Below are positions 1-7,551 of a stretch of DNA of 22,961 bases, one piece after another; position 1 is the stretch's first letter, and every line of letters starts with the position of its first letter. This DNA comes from an uncultured Oscillospiraceae bacterium (lineage in GTDB: Bacteria; Bacillota; Clostridia; Oscillospirales; Oscillospiraceae), in assembly GCA_934573945.1 (NCBI GenBank), contig CAKTMQ010000013.1, positions 1-22,961 on the forward strand. The letters run 5' to 3'. Position numbers and translations under genes: made by a program. Under the pieces are notes generated by a model. It worked only from the letters and a program-made list of their open reading frames with translations, did no database searches and was not told where the DNA came from.

Positions 1-900
1 TCCCATGGGCACCTCATAATAGGTGCCGTTCTTGATGGCGGTGATGGTCTGCCAGTTGGGATCCTCCGCCACGGTGGCGTAGATGCTGCCGGGAGCGAAC
101 AGGATCACATCCGGATTCCAGTTGAGAATCTGCTCCATATCCACCTCGTTGCCGGTGCCCTTGCTGGACGGCTCGTCCACCACGGCCAGGTTGTCGCTCA
201 GCAGGTCGATGACCTCCGCATGATAGGAGCCCTTGGCGATCACGTTCAGACCGGCGTCGCCGCTGATGTACAGCAGCTTGGCCTTCTCTACGCCGTCCGT
301 CAGCGCCGCCACGCGGTCATAGGTGCTGCGGCAGTAATCCGCCAGCGTCTTTGCCTCATCGGCCATACCCAGCAGGTCGCCCAGCATGGTATAGGTCTCG
401 TCCATGGTGGACAGGGCGGCGTCGATGTGGACAAAGGGGATGCCCGTCTGCTCCTGCAGCCCGTCCAGCTCCTCCACGATGCTGCCCTTGGCCTCGCCCA
501 CGTCGATGACCACGTCGGGATCCGCCGTCAGCAGCGTCTCCAGGCTCAGCTCACCCTTGCCGCCGTACAGCTGACCCAGCAGGGGCAGGTTGTAGTAGGC
601 GGTGTCCAGATAGGCCGCAGCGCTCTCGTCCCACGCGTTGGCGATGCCCACCAGCTTATCCGGCGCAAGGGCAAATACCACGATCTGCGCCAGAGGGCCG
701 GACACGGCCACCTTTTCCATCTTGGCGGGCAGCGTGACCTCACGGCCTACGGAGTCGGTAAACGTCCGGGTCTCCGCCGGGGTCACCTCGTCGTCATCCG
801 GCATCTCCGGCTGCACCGTCTGCTGGCCGCAGGCGGCCAGACTCAGAGTCATTGCCAGCGCCAGCAGCAGCGCCAGAATACTCTTCTTCACTTTCATCAT
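1..900 (-). CDS. ABC importer substrate-binding lipoprotein (FecB/BtuF/TroA-like), partial at its C-terminus
   Basis: The frame is open from an ATG at 900 to the window edge, giving 300 residues with no stop, so the C-terminus lies outside. The N-terminus is a lipoprotein signal: basic residues, a Leu/Ala-rich core and a lipobox LAAC with the lipidated Cys at about residue 24. The mature part starts with the phrase TFTDSVGREVTLP, typical of periplasmic-binding proteins for iron complexes, corrinoids or oxyanions. It continues with DPDVVIDVG and NPDVILFAP segments, as in the two lobes of this fold. The start overlaps the methyltransferase stop in an ATGA, so this is the fourth gene of the importer operon. 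It should capture the ligand outside the membrane and deliver it to the permease encoded at 2407-3432. The ligand cannot be read from sequence: a corrinoid, an iron chelate or a molybdate-like oxyanion are all possible. Confidence 0.9.
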   Translation of the reverse strand, partial: MMKVKKSILALLLALAMTLSLAACGQQTVQPEMPDDDEVTPAETRTFTDSVGREVTLPAKMEKVAVSGPLAQIVVFALAPDKLVGIANAWDESAAAYLDTAYYNLPLLGQLYGGKGELSLETLLTADPDVVIDVGEAKGSIVEELDGLQEQTGIPFVHIDAALSTMDETYTMLGDLLGMADEAKTLADYCRSTYDRVAALTDGVEKAKLLYISGDAGLNVIAKGSYHAEVIDLLSDNLAVVDEPSSKGTGNEVDMEQILNWNPDVILFAPGSIYATVAEDPNWQTITAIKNGTYYEVPMG

Positions 901-1631
901 CGATTCTCCTCTTGTTTTGGTATATCCCGCGCCTCCCAGCGCAGCAGGCCGAAGCGGCGGCTCTGGGGCAGGTAGAACGGAAAGTCCTCTCTGCCGGTGG
1001 CCGTCAGCCTGTCGCGCAGGAATGCGTCGGTAACGGCTTCATCATCGCCGGGTCGGCGATACAGCTCTAAGAAACGCCGGGCGTCTTCCAGCGAGCGGAA
1101 GGGCTGTCCCATGGGCAGCTCCCACTCCTGCTTTGTAAAGGGGATCCCCAGCTGTGCCAGCTGCGCCGCGCCGCGGGGGTATCCGCCGTGGCGGATGGCC
1201 AGACGGGAGACGGAAAACCGGTGGCATCCGTCGTTGCGCATGATGGCCAGCACCGTGCCGCTGCACTGCGCCGCCGCCAGCGACAATATCTCCTCCATGT
1301 GGCCGAAGAAACAGAACACCATGGCATCATAGGGGCGCTGCGGCGGCAGACGGTGTATGTCGCCGCAGCGGATGGTGATGTTTTCCACACCCTGTCTGCG
1401 GCAGTTCTCCGCCAGCGCCGACAGTGCCGCATCGCTGACGTCCACCGCCGTCACCTGCCGGACATAGGGCGAGAGCGCCAGAGAGAGATGCCCCGTGCCG
1501 CAGCCCGCGTCACAGATATGGCCGCCGGCAGGCAGAAAGGGCGCCAGCAGCGCCGCCAGCCGGTCATGGAAATCGCCCCACGCGGCAGCGTCCTCCATAA
1601 AGCGCACCCGCTCATCATCCCATACAAACAT
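897..1631 (-). CDS. Class I SAM-dependent methyltransferase inside the importer operon
   Basis: This 244-aa protein has a Rossmann-type SAM-binding loop, DAGCGTGHLSL, at about residues 41-51. An acidic strand end (VTAVDVSD) follows about 20 residues later and a CGDIHRLP segment after that, which is the usual order of motifs I, II and III in small-molecule class I methyltransferases. No membrane segment or signal peptide is visible, so it should be cytoplasmic. The start codon shares one base with the ATPase stop (TGATG) and the end overlaps the lipoprotein start in ATGA, so translation of the three genes is probably coupled. The substrate is unknown. By context it may act on the imported compound, but this is inference. 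Family assignment is firm; function is not. Confidence 0.85.
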   Translation of the reverse strand: MFVWDDERVRFMEDAAAWGDFHDRLAALLAPFLPAGGHICDAGCGTGHLSLALSPYVRQVTAVDVSDAALSALAENCRRQGVENITIRCGDIHRLPPQRPYDAMVFCFFGHMEEILSLAAAQCSGTVLAIMRNDGCHRFSVSRLAIRHGGYPRGAAQLAQLGIPFTKQEWELPMGQPFRSLEDARRFLELYRRPGDDEAVTDAFLRDRLTATGREDFPFYLPQSRRFGLLRWEARDIPKQEENR

Positions 1632-2410
1632 CAGACGTCACCTCCTTCCACACGGGGGACGAGGATGCGTCCCGCCGCCGTCTCCAGAAAGTCCACCTCC
1701 ACGCCGTACAGCTGCTTCATCAGCTGCGGCGTCAGCACCGTGGACGGCGTGCCAAGGGCTGCCGCAGCACCGTCATGCAGCGCCAGCAGCCGGTGGGCAT
1801 AGGTCAGGGCGTGCTGGGGATTGTGGGTGCTGAGGATCACGGTATAGCCCCGCTGCGCCAGCTGCCGCACCAGCCGCAATATCCGCAGCTGATTGCCGTA
1901 GTCCAGTGCCGAGGTGGGCTCGTCCATCATCAGCACCTCCGCCTGCTGCGCCAGCGCCCGGGCGATCAGCACCAGCTGCTGCTCACCGCCGGAGAGATGG
2001 GAAAAATTCCGCTGCCGCAGCGCCGCGGCGCCCACCTGCTCCAGCGCTTCCTCCGCCCGGCGCAGCTGCTCCCGGCCGGGCTGCTGAAACGCACCAAGCT
2101 GCCGGGCGGTGCCCATCAGCACGGTATCCAGCACCGAATAGCCGAAGGTGGGCGGGTGGATCTGGGGGATATAGGCCACGCGTTGAGCCCGTTCCCGTGG
2201 CGGCAGCGCCGCCATGTCCTCTCCGTTCATGCTGATATGGCCGGAGGAAGGCGTTAATGTGCCTAAAATACACCGAAAAAGGGTGGTTTTGCCCACACCG
2301 TTCGGCCCCAGTACGGACAGCAGCTCACCGGGCTGCGCCGTGAAGGTCACATCCCGCAGCACCGATACGGCGCCGTAGGAAAAGGACAGATGCTCCACAG
2401 AAAGGCTCAT
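1631..2410 (-). CDS. ABC importer ATPase (FecE/BtuD type)
   Basis: This is a 259-aa ATP-binding subunit of a type II importer. The Walker A motif GPNGVGKTT is near residues 34-42, the Q-loop region reads AYIPQ, the signature is LSGGEQQ, Walker B with the catalytic Glu is VLMMDEP, and the switch His lies in LSTHNP. The frame stays open far upstream, but the ATG at 2410 is chosen because it overlaps the permease stop in ATGA and begins with MSLSVEHLSFSYG, the standard start of the family. It should pair with the FecCD-type permease and power import of the ligand bound by the lipoprotein at 1-900. Confidence 0.95.
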   Translation of the reverse strand: MSLSVEHLSFSYGAVSVLRDVTFTAQPGELLSVLGPNGVGKTTLFRCILGTLTPSSGHISMNGEDMAALPPRERAQRVAYIPQIHPPTFGYSVLDTVLMGTARQLGAFQQPGREQLRRAEEALEQVGAAALRQRNFSHLSGGEQQLVLIARALAQQAEVLMMDEPTSALDYGNQLRILRLVRQLAQRGYTVILSTHNPQHALTYAHRLLALHDGAAAALGTPSTVLTPQLMKQLYGVEVDFLETAAGRILVPRVEGGDV

Positions 2411-3432
2411 AGCAGATGCTCCTTTCTGGTCATGAGATAGATAAAGAAGGGGGCACCCACAAAGGCCATCAGGATCCCGATGGGGATCTCCACCGCCAGC
2501 AGGTTCCGGGACACGTTGTCCACCAGCAGCAGAAAGATGGCGCCCAGCAGCATGGAGGCCGGCAGCAGCACCCGGCAGTTGCTGCCCACCAGCTTGCGGG
2601 TGAGGTGGGGGATCACCAGACCAACCCAGCCGATCATACCGCTGACGGCCACACTGGCCGCCGTCAGCACCGTGGCGCACAGGATCACCACCAGCCGCAG
2701 CGCCGTGGTGTTCACACCCATGGAGCGGGCTTCCTCCTCGCTGAGGGTCAGGAGATTGATGCGCCAGCGCAGCGCCAGCAGCGGCACCACGCCCAGCGCC
2801 ATGGGGATCAGCGCCAGCAGCACGTCCTTCGTCCGGGTGCCGCTGAGACTGCCCATCAGCCAATAGGTGATGGCGGGCAGCTGGTTGGTGGGGTCAGCCA
2901 CCAGCTTGATATAGGAGGTACCGGCGGAGAACAGCGACGAGATCATGATGCCCGACAGCAGCAGGTTCACCACCTGATTGCCCCGGATCCGGCGGGCAAC
3001 GACATACACCAGCGCCACCGTGGCAAGGCTGGCGGCAAAGGCCAGCGCCGTGACGCCGAAGCGCTGCAGCCCCATCAGGATCGCCAGCGCTGCTCCGAAG
3101 CAGGCGCCGGAGGAGGCGCCCAGAATATCCGGCGCCGCCATGGGGTTGCGGAATACCGACTGATAGGCCGTACCGGCGGCGGACAGCGACGCCCCCACCA
3201 GACACGCCAGCAGAATACGGGGCAGCCGCACATTCAGCACCGCAATGGCCATATTGTCCGACCAGGTCTGCCGCACCGGAAACAGCCGGGACAGGAGGAT
3301 GCGCACCACCTCCGGCAGCGGCACATCGTACCGTCCCCATACGAAGGAGAGCAGGAACAGCGCCAGCAGTGCCGCCGCCAGCGCCAGCAGCCACAGTGCG
3401 TCGTGCCGCCCGGCAGGATGGTCTTTTTTCAT
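2407..3432 (-). CDS. FecCD/BtuC-family ABC transporter permease
   Basis: This 341-aa protein is the usual length for FecCD permeases. It has an N-terminal hydrophobic helix (residues about 12-32) and many further membrane segments. The family phrase NVRLPRILLACLVGASLS appears near residue 67, followed by FRNPMAAPDILGASSGA, a hallmark of this group. GLVIPHLTRKLVG near the C-terminal third is the coupling-helix region that contacts the ATPase. It is the first gene of the operon, with a sigma-A promoter at 3471-3499 and a leader of about 30 nt. The stop overlaps the ATPase start by 4 nt. Members import ferric siderophores, haem, cobalamin or molybdate; the sequence alone does not separate these. 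Confidence 0.95.
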   Translation of the reverse strand: MKKDHPAGRHDALWLLALAAALLALFLLSFVWGRYDVPLPEVVRILLSRLFPVRQTWSDNMAIAVLNVRLPRILLACLVGASLSAAGTAYQSVFRNPMAAPDILGASSGACFGAALAILMGLQRFGVTALAFAASLATVALVYVVARRIRGNQVVNLLLSGIMISSLFSAGTSYIKLVADPTNQLPAITYWLMGSLSGTRTKDVLLALIPMALGVVPLLALRWRINLLTLSEEEARSMGVNTTALRLVVILCATVLTAASVAVSGMIGWVGLVIPHLTRKLVGSNCRVLLPASMLLGAIFLLLVDNVSRNLLAVEIPIGILMAFVGAPFFIYLMTRKEHLL

Positions 3433-3470
3433 GGCGCCGTCTCCTTTCGTATAGCTTCCCAGTTTGGTCT

Positions 3471-3499
3471 ATTATACCGCGTTATTCTTTCTCGTGCAA
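3471..3499 (-). promoter_or_regulatory. Sigma-A promoter of the ABC importer operon
   Basis: On the minus strand, -35 TTGCAC (3499-3494) and a perfect -10 TATAAT (3476-3471) are separated by 17 bp. Transcription would start near 3464, leaving a leader of about 32 nt before the permease ATG at 3432. The leader has a clear ribosome binding site (AAAGGAG) but no space for a riboswitch. Confidence 0.85.
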
Positions 3500-3544
3500 C
3501 ACGATTTGTCCGGCATCGTCGTTTTTTCATGCGACTATGGAAAA

Positions 3545-3574
3545 TGCGGCGTTCACGAAACCGTGAACGCCGCA
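3545..3574 (-). terminator. Hairpin terminator of the cob operon
   Basis: A perfect 13-bp stem (TGCGGCGTTCACG with its complement) closes a 4-nt loop, 15 nt after the yqeC stop. On the minus strand it is followed by ATTTTCC, a short U-tract. It sits between the cob operon and the importer promoter, so the two operons are probably separate transcripts, with leaky read-through possible because the U-tract is short. Confidence 0.7.
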
Positions 3575-3588
3575 GGGAGCCTCTTATT

Positions 3589-4275
3589 TCAACGAAGCCG
3601 CCGGTATGTCCGGTGATGCAGACTGCCGGAGACCACTCGTCCCCGCAGCAGCTGCGCCAGCGCGGCAGCCTCTTCCGCCGCCGCATCGTCTTCTACCTTA
3701 TTGATATACACCACGCCATCGTCGTATCCCTCCGCCCGCAGCACCTGCGCCGCCATGGCCGGTGTGACCGGGGCGGAGCTTGGCACGCCGCACAGAGCGG
3801 CATAGCGCTCCGGCCGATGGCAGACCTGGGCAACGGGCTTTCCGAAGCCGTCGGCGCCCACCACATAGACCACCGTACCGGCACAGGCGGGGATCACCGG
3901 CTCGTGGGGCGCGTGAGCTTTCAGCGGCAGGCGCTTGGAGCCGTCCGCCTCCACCAGCACATAATCCGCCAGCGATACCAGCGTCTCAAAGGACAGCGCC
4001 GGTGCGGCCAGCTTGCCCTCCTGATTGCGGCCGGCAGCGCATACCGCGCCGTGTGCCGCCAGTGCCGCCGCCAGCGACGCCGCGTCGTCACCGGGCAGCA
4101 GGGGATAGTCCGGCGGCACCTGAATATGGGTGGAGGTGGTGAGGATCACCGTGCCCCGGCGGCGCAGCTCCTCTGTCAGCGTATAGAGCAGTGTGGTCTT
4201 GCCGCCGCCGCCGATCAGGGCGGTGACGCCCGTTGTCACGCCCAGCAGGGGCGCGATGTCCATAGCCGCCGTCAT
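3589..4275 (-). CDS. yqeC: YqeC-family protein (selenium-dependent molybdenum hydroxylase accessory, P-loop)
   Basis: This 228-aa protein has a glycine-rich P-loop, IGGGGKTTLL, at residues 21-30 and a conserved stretch reading VLVEADGSKRLPLKAH around residues 107-122. Both are hallmarks of the YqeC family, annotated as putative selenium-dependent hydroxylase accessory proteins. Members co-occur with YqeB, SelD and selenium-dependent molybdenum hydroxylases and are thought to help make a selenium-containing cofactor; the exact reaction is not established. Here it is the last gene of the cob operon: its ATG overlaps the stop of the CobC-like phosphatase in ATGA, and a terminator follows. No molybdenum hydroxylase gene is in this window. 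Assignment is good; the reason for its place with cobamide genes is unknown. Confidence 0.85.
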   Translation of the reverse strand: MTAAMDIAPLLGVTTGVTALIGGGGKTTLLYTLTEELRRRGTVILTTSTHIQVPPDYPLLPGDDAASLAAALAAHGAVCAAGRNQEGKLAAPALSFETLVSLADYVLVEADGSKRLPLKAHAPHEPVIPACAGTVVYVVGADGFGKPVAQVCHRPERYAALCGVPSSAPVTPAMAAQVLRAEGYDDGVVYINKVEDDAAAEEAAALAQLLRGRVVSGSLHHRTYRRLR

Positions 4276-4835
4276 AGTTCCTCCGGCACCCGCACCCAGC
4301 CGGTGGGCACGCCGTTTTCAAACGTCACCTGATAGCCCGTGCCGGCGGCGCGATACCAGTCCACCCGCAGGCCGCCGAACCAGGTCATCATGAACCCGGC
4401 GATGACGCCGCCGTGGATCACGCACACCGCGTCCTCCGGCTGTGCCAGCACGGTCTCCATGGCCGCCATGTTCCGCGCCATGGTCTGGGGGGCGCTCTCG
4501 CCGTTGGGGCAGGGGTTGTGCTCGCTGTCCTCCGCCCAGCGGCGGAAGGCAGGGTCGTCCCTCAGCTCCTCATAGCTGCGCATCTCAAAATCGCCGAAAT
4601 CCATCTCCCGCAGCCCCGGCAGCCGGGTGTGAGGCACATCGCCGTAGATGGCCTGAAGCGTCTGCTCTGTCCGCAGCAGACCACTGGTAAAATACCGGGG
4701 CGCCGTGGGGTAGGCGGCGGCGTTGGCATGGAGCGCCGCCAGTGATTCCGGCAGTACCGGAATATCCGCCGCGCCGTAATACAGCTCCCGGAGGCTTCCC
4801 TCCGTCTGGCCGTGGCGCAGTAATGTCAGTTTCAT
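4272..4835 (-). CDS. cobC: Histidine phosphatase family protein, probable alpha-ribazole-5'-phosphate phosphatase (CobC-like)
   Basis: This 187-aa protein starts MKLTLLRHGQTEG, with the RHG motif of phosphoglycerate-mutase-like phosphatases; His8 is the likely phospho-acceptor. A second conserved His lies in VIHGGVIAG. ATG 4835 is preferred over an in-frame start at 4859 because it has GGAGG at 4843-4847 at good spacing, overlaps the preceding stop in ATGA, and puts the RHG motif at the usual distance from the start. In a cob operon with cobT, cobU and cobS the expected role is removal of the phosphate from alpha-ribazole phosphate or from the cobamide phosphate made by CobS. Histidine phosphatases are promiscuous, so the role rests largely on context. 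Confidence 0.85.
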   Translation of the reverse strand: MKLTLLRHGQTEGSLRELYYGAADIPVLPESLAALHANAAAYPTAPRYFTSGLLRTEQTLQAIYGDVPHTRLPGLREMDFGDFEMRSYEELRDDPAFRRWAEDSEHNPCPNGESAPQTMARNMAAMETVLAQPEDAVCVIHGGVIAGFMMTWFGGLRVDWYRAAGTGYQVTFENGVPTGWVRVPEEL

Positions 4836-5182
4836 TTCAGTTCCTCCGTCAATCCGCACAGTATCCTTGTCACATGCTTCGCCCGGCGCGCCAGCTGCTG
4901 GACAAGGGTGCCGTGGCGCTCACGCCACGCCCGCTCCTCGCCGTCCATGGGCACGATGCCGCCGCCCACCTCACGGGCGATGACCACCGCGTTTTCAAAC
5001 AGCGGCAGATACCGTTCCACATCCGCCTCCCGGCGGCTCAGAGCTTCCAGATGCCAGTAGCAGCCCTTGCCGGGGACAGGATCCTCTGCCGCCAGATCGC
5101 ACACATCGTCCATGGTCAGGCCGTAGTGTGCCAGCGCCCAGGTCAGCTTGCCCTGAAAGGCGCCGCCGATCACCAATTCCAT
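4832..5182 (-). CDS. Short second CobU-like protein
   Basis: This 116-aa protein is much shorter than CobU (about 180 aa). It begins with a P-loop-like segment, GGAFQGKLTWA, in which Leu replaces the final Ser/Thr. Its C-terminal half matches the end of CobU: VVIAREVGGGIVPMD corresponds to the NEVG-x-GIVP motif, followed by WRERHGTLVQQLA and a terminal CGL segment. The middle of CobU, including the region around the guanylylated His, is missing or replaced. It lies 7 nt after the cobS stop and overlaps the CobC-like gene by 4 nt. I infer a nucleotide-binding role in cobinamide activation, possibly with the 177-aa CobU at 5918-6451. It could also be regulatory or only partly active. Confidence 0.75.
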   Translation of the reverse strand: MELVIGGAFQGKLTWALAHYGLTMDDVCDLAAEDPVPGKGCYWHLEALSRREADVERYLPLFENAVVIAREVGGGIVPMDGEERAWRERHGTLVQQLARRAKHVTRILCGLTEELK

Positions 5183-5189
5183 CTTCTGT

Positions 5190-5918
5190 TCACCTCACCA
5201 ATACCAGGATCGTCAGGCCGCACAGTTCGCCCAGCGTCAGGGCAAAGCCGGATATATCGCCGGACATACCGTCCAGCTGCCGGTAAGCGTACCACAGCGC
5301 CAGCGCGTAGCCCAGCGCCGATGCCAGCGGCGCAAAGCTGTGCCACAGCAGCAGCGGCGCCGCCACCGATGCCGCCAGCACCGCCGCCGGAAACGCCATA
5401 CAGCCCACCGCCCGGTGGGACATGGCGGCATACTGGCTGCCGGTCATGGGGCGCAGCGTCAGCACCGCCAGGGACGCACAGCACCGGGCGGCCACCGGGA
5501 TCAGCACCAGCGACGGCAGCCACACCGCTGCGCCCGCCATGGCCACGCTCCACTGGCACAGCGCCAGCAGCACCATGCAGATCACCGCGAAAGCGCCGCA
5601 GTGGGAGTCCTTCAATATCCGCTGCCGGACGGCCAGATCGCGGCGGCTGAGCACCGCGTCGCACACATCCATAAAGCCGTCCAGATGGAGAAAGCCGGTG
5701 GTCAGCCACGGGGCAGCGGCCACCAGCACCGCGCCCACCGGGGCGGGCAGAAAGCCTGCCAGATACGCGGCCAGCGCCCACACGCCGCCCACCACACCGC
5801 CTACCAGCGGCAGACAACAGAGCATCTTATCCCGGGCAGACTCCCGCCACAGCTTCAGCGGGCAGGGGATGGACAGAAACATCCCCCATGCCATGAAAAA
5901 GCCGTACACCCAGTCCAT
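5190..5918 (-). CDS. cobS: Adenosylcobinamide-GDP ribazoletransferase (cobalamin synthase)
   Basis: This 242-aa polytopic membrane protein joins adenosylcobinamide-GDP to alpha-ribazole or its phosphate, the last condensation in cobamide assembly. The family signature is clear: GFLHLDGFMDVCDAVLS followed by ILKDSHCGAFAVI, the acidic metal- and nucleotide-binding stretch of CobS, at about residues 70-110. Several hydrophobic helices fill the rest. The frame extends 18 codons further upstream, but ATG 5918 is chosen because it shares one base with the cobU stop (TGATG) and begins MDWVYGFFMAWGMFLSIP, the usual first helix. Length matches the family. Confidence 0.95.
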   Translation of the reverse strand: MDWVYGFFMAWGMFLSIPCPLKLWRESARDKMLCCLPLVGGVVGGVWALAAYLAGFLPAPVGAVLVAAAPWLTTGFLHLDGFMDVCDAVLSRRDLAVRQRILKDSHCGAFAVICMVLLALCQWSVAMAGAAVWLPSLVLIPVAARCCASLAVLTLRPMTGSQYAAMSHRAVGCMAFPAAVLAASVAAPLLLWHSFAPLASALGYALALWYAYRQLDGMSGDISGFALTLGELCGLTILVLVR

Positions 5919-6451
5919 CAAAGCGGCCACGCTCCCTTCCACACGCGGGGCAGCCCCGCCGCCATATCGCACACCACGTCAAATTCCGCCGCCAGCGCAC
6001 GGCACACGGCAGCCAGCCCCCGGACATAGATCTCCGTCCAGTCCTCATAATTCTCGCCGCCCCGCCACAGATCATCGCAGACGCAGACAAAGTGCGCCGG
6101 ATGGCGGCTGACGGTCAGCAGCTCCGCCGCCACCCGTTCCGGCGCGGCAGCGTCGAAGGTAACGCCGAACATGGCCTCCGACAGAGCGGCGGTGACGCTG
6201 TCCAGCAGCACCGCGCCGCGCCTGTCAATATCCGGCAGGGCGGCGGGCAGGTCAACACTGCGCTCGAGGGTCTGAAAGCCCCAGCCGTCACGATCCGCGA
6301 TGTGGCGGCGGATGCGGGCGTGATCCTCCCCGTCGCGGGGCGTCATGGTCGCCCAGTAGTACATCGGCGCAGCGCCTGCCAGATGGCGGCACAGATGCTG
6401 TGCCGCCGTGCTCTTGCCGCTCTTGCTGCCGCCGGTCAGTAAGATCCTCAT
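5918..6451 (-). CDS. cobU: CobU: adenosylcobinamide kinase / adenosylcobinamide-phosphate guanylyltransferase (divergent)
   Basis: This 177-aa protein has an intact P-loop, GGSKSGKS, at residues 7-14. A stretch YYWATMTPRDGEDHARIRRH follows, matching the CobU region YIAT-x4-D-x-E with the downstream His that carries GMP in the Salmonella enzyme. LLDSVTAALSEAMF also fits CobU. The C-terminal motif that normally reads NEVG-x-GIVP is replaced here by a CDDLWRGGENYEDW stretch, while the shorter protein at 4832-5182 keeps it. CobU phosphorylates adenosylcobinamide and transfers GMP to it before CobS acts. The start overlaps the cobT stop in ATGA. Assignment is good; whether it does both reactions alone is open. 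Confidence 0.88.
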   Translation of the reverse strand: MRILLTGGSKSGKSTAAQHLCRHLAGAAPMYYWATMTPRDGEDHARIRRHIADRDGWGFQTLERSVDLPAALPDIDRRGAVLLDSVTAALSEAMFGVTFDAAAPERVAAELLTVSRHPAHFVCVCDDLWRGGENYEDWTEIYVRGLAAVCRALAAEFDVVCDMAAGLPRVWKGAWPL

Positions 6452-7551
6452 ACGCCCTTCACCGTAAAGCTGTCGCCTGCCCGGATGGGGGCGAGATAGT
6501 CGTCTACAATGGCCGCCTCGGAGAAGGTGGCCATCTGCCGCATCACGCCGCAGGCACCCTCCATGATCCGGAACAGCAGCGGACAGCCGCTGCCCTCGCC
6601 CAGCCGCATATCCAGCGCCAGACAGGGGGTCAGCGCCAGTGCCTGCGCTGCCATGCGGTAGCCCAGCTCATAGGACCGGTGGGACAAAAACAGGTAGTCC
6701 CGCACCGCCGGGCACAGCCGTACGGCGCACAGCGCCGCCGTGACGGAGATGTAGCCGTCCACCGCCGCGGCGATCCGCTCATGGGCACAGCCCAGAAACG
6801 CGCCGGTCATCGCGGCCAGATCCAACCCGCCCACCTTGTGCAGTACGTCCAGCACGTCGTCAGGGTCGGGGCGGTGCAGCGCCAGCGCCCGGTGCAGCAC
6901 CTGCTTTTTGCGGGCAAAGCCCTCGTCGGTCAGCCCACCGCCCCGGCCGGTGACCGCTTCCACGTCCACCCCCAGCAGCACCGACAGCACGGCGGCGCTG
7001 GTGGTGGTATTGCCGATGCCCATCTCGCCCACGCCCAGTACGGAGATCCCGTCCTCGCGGGCTTTGGCGGCGGCCTCCATACCCGCCGCCATGGCGGTGA
7101 GCGCCTCGCTGCGGGTCATGGCCGGCTCCACGGCGATATTGCCCGTGCCGAAGCGCACCTTGCGGGGCAGGATCTCCGGGCAGGACACCGCCGCAGCAAT
7201 GCCCACATCCACCACGGACACGTCATCGCCGTAGGTCTTTGCCAGCGCCGACATACCGGTCTTGCGGCGGGTCATGTTCACCGCCTGCTGCAGGGTCACC
7301 GACTGGGGGGCGCAGGAGACGCCCTCGGCCACCACGCCGTTGTCGGCGGCGAACACCGCCACGCGGCAGCACTCTATTGTGGGGCACACCTGTCCCGTGA
7401 CGCCGGCGAGCCGGATGGCCATCTCCTCCAGCTGTCCCATGCTGCCGGGGGGCTTGGCCAGCTCCGCCTGACGGCGGCGGGCGGCGGACATGGCGGCCTC
7501 GTCCGCCGGGCGGACGGCCTGTATATAGGCTTGCAGCTCCTGTTGGGTCAT
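6448..7551 (-). CDS. cobT: Nicotinate-nucleotide--dimethylbenzimidazole phosphoribosyltransferase
   Basis: This 367-aa protein transfers ribose phosphate from nicotinate mononucleotide to the lower-ligand base, giving alpha-ribazole phosphate. Family features run in order: LAKPPGSMGQLE near the N-terminus, FAADNGVVAEGVS, GVGEMGIGNTTTSAA, VTGRGGGLTD, and RLGEGSGCPL near the C-terminus. The Glu of that last motif, about residue 319, corresponds to the catalytic Glu317 of the Salmonella enzyme. The ATG at 7551 is preferred over an earlier in-frame codon at 7629 because it overlaps the upstream gene's stop in ATGA and fits the family's usual start. The lower-ligand base it uses cannot be told from sequence. 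Confidence 0.97.
   Translation of the reverse strand: MTQQELQAYIQAVRPADEAAMSAARRRQAELAKPPGSMGQLEEMAIRLAGVTGQVCPTIECCRVAVFAADNGVVAEGVSCAPQSVTLQQAVNMTRRKTGMSALAKTYGDDVSVVDVGIAAAVSCPEILPRKVRFGTGNIAVEPAMTRSEALTAMAAGMEAAAKAREDGISVLGVGEMGIGNTTTSAAVLSVLLGVDVEAVTGRGGGLTDEGFARKKQVLHRALALHRPDPDDVLDVLHKVGGLDLAAMTGAFLGCAHERIAAAVDGYISVTAALCAVRLCPAVRDYLFLSHRSYELGYRMAAQALALTPCLALDMRLGEGSGCPLLFRIMEGACGVMRQMATFSEAAIVDDYLAPIRAGDSFTVKGV

Noticed and set aside
2416..4332. A 638-codon plus-strand open frame across the importer permease and yqeC
   Set aside because: Its composition is His/Gln/Arg-rich and low in hydrophobic residues; it spans two recognisable genes and a terminator on the other strand.
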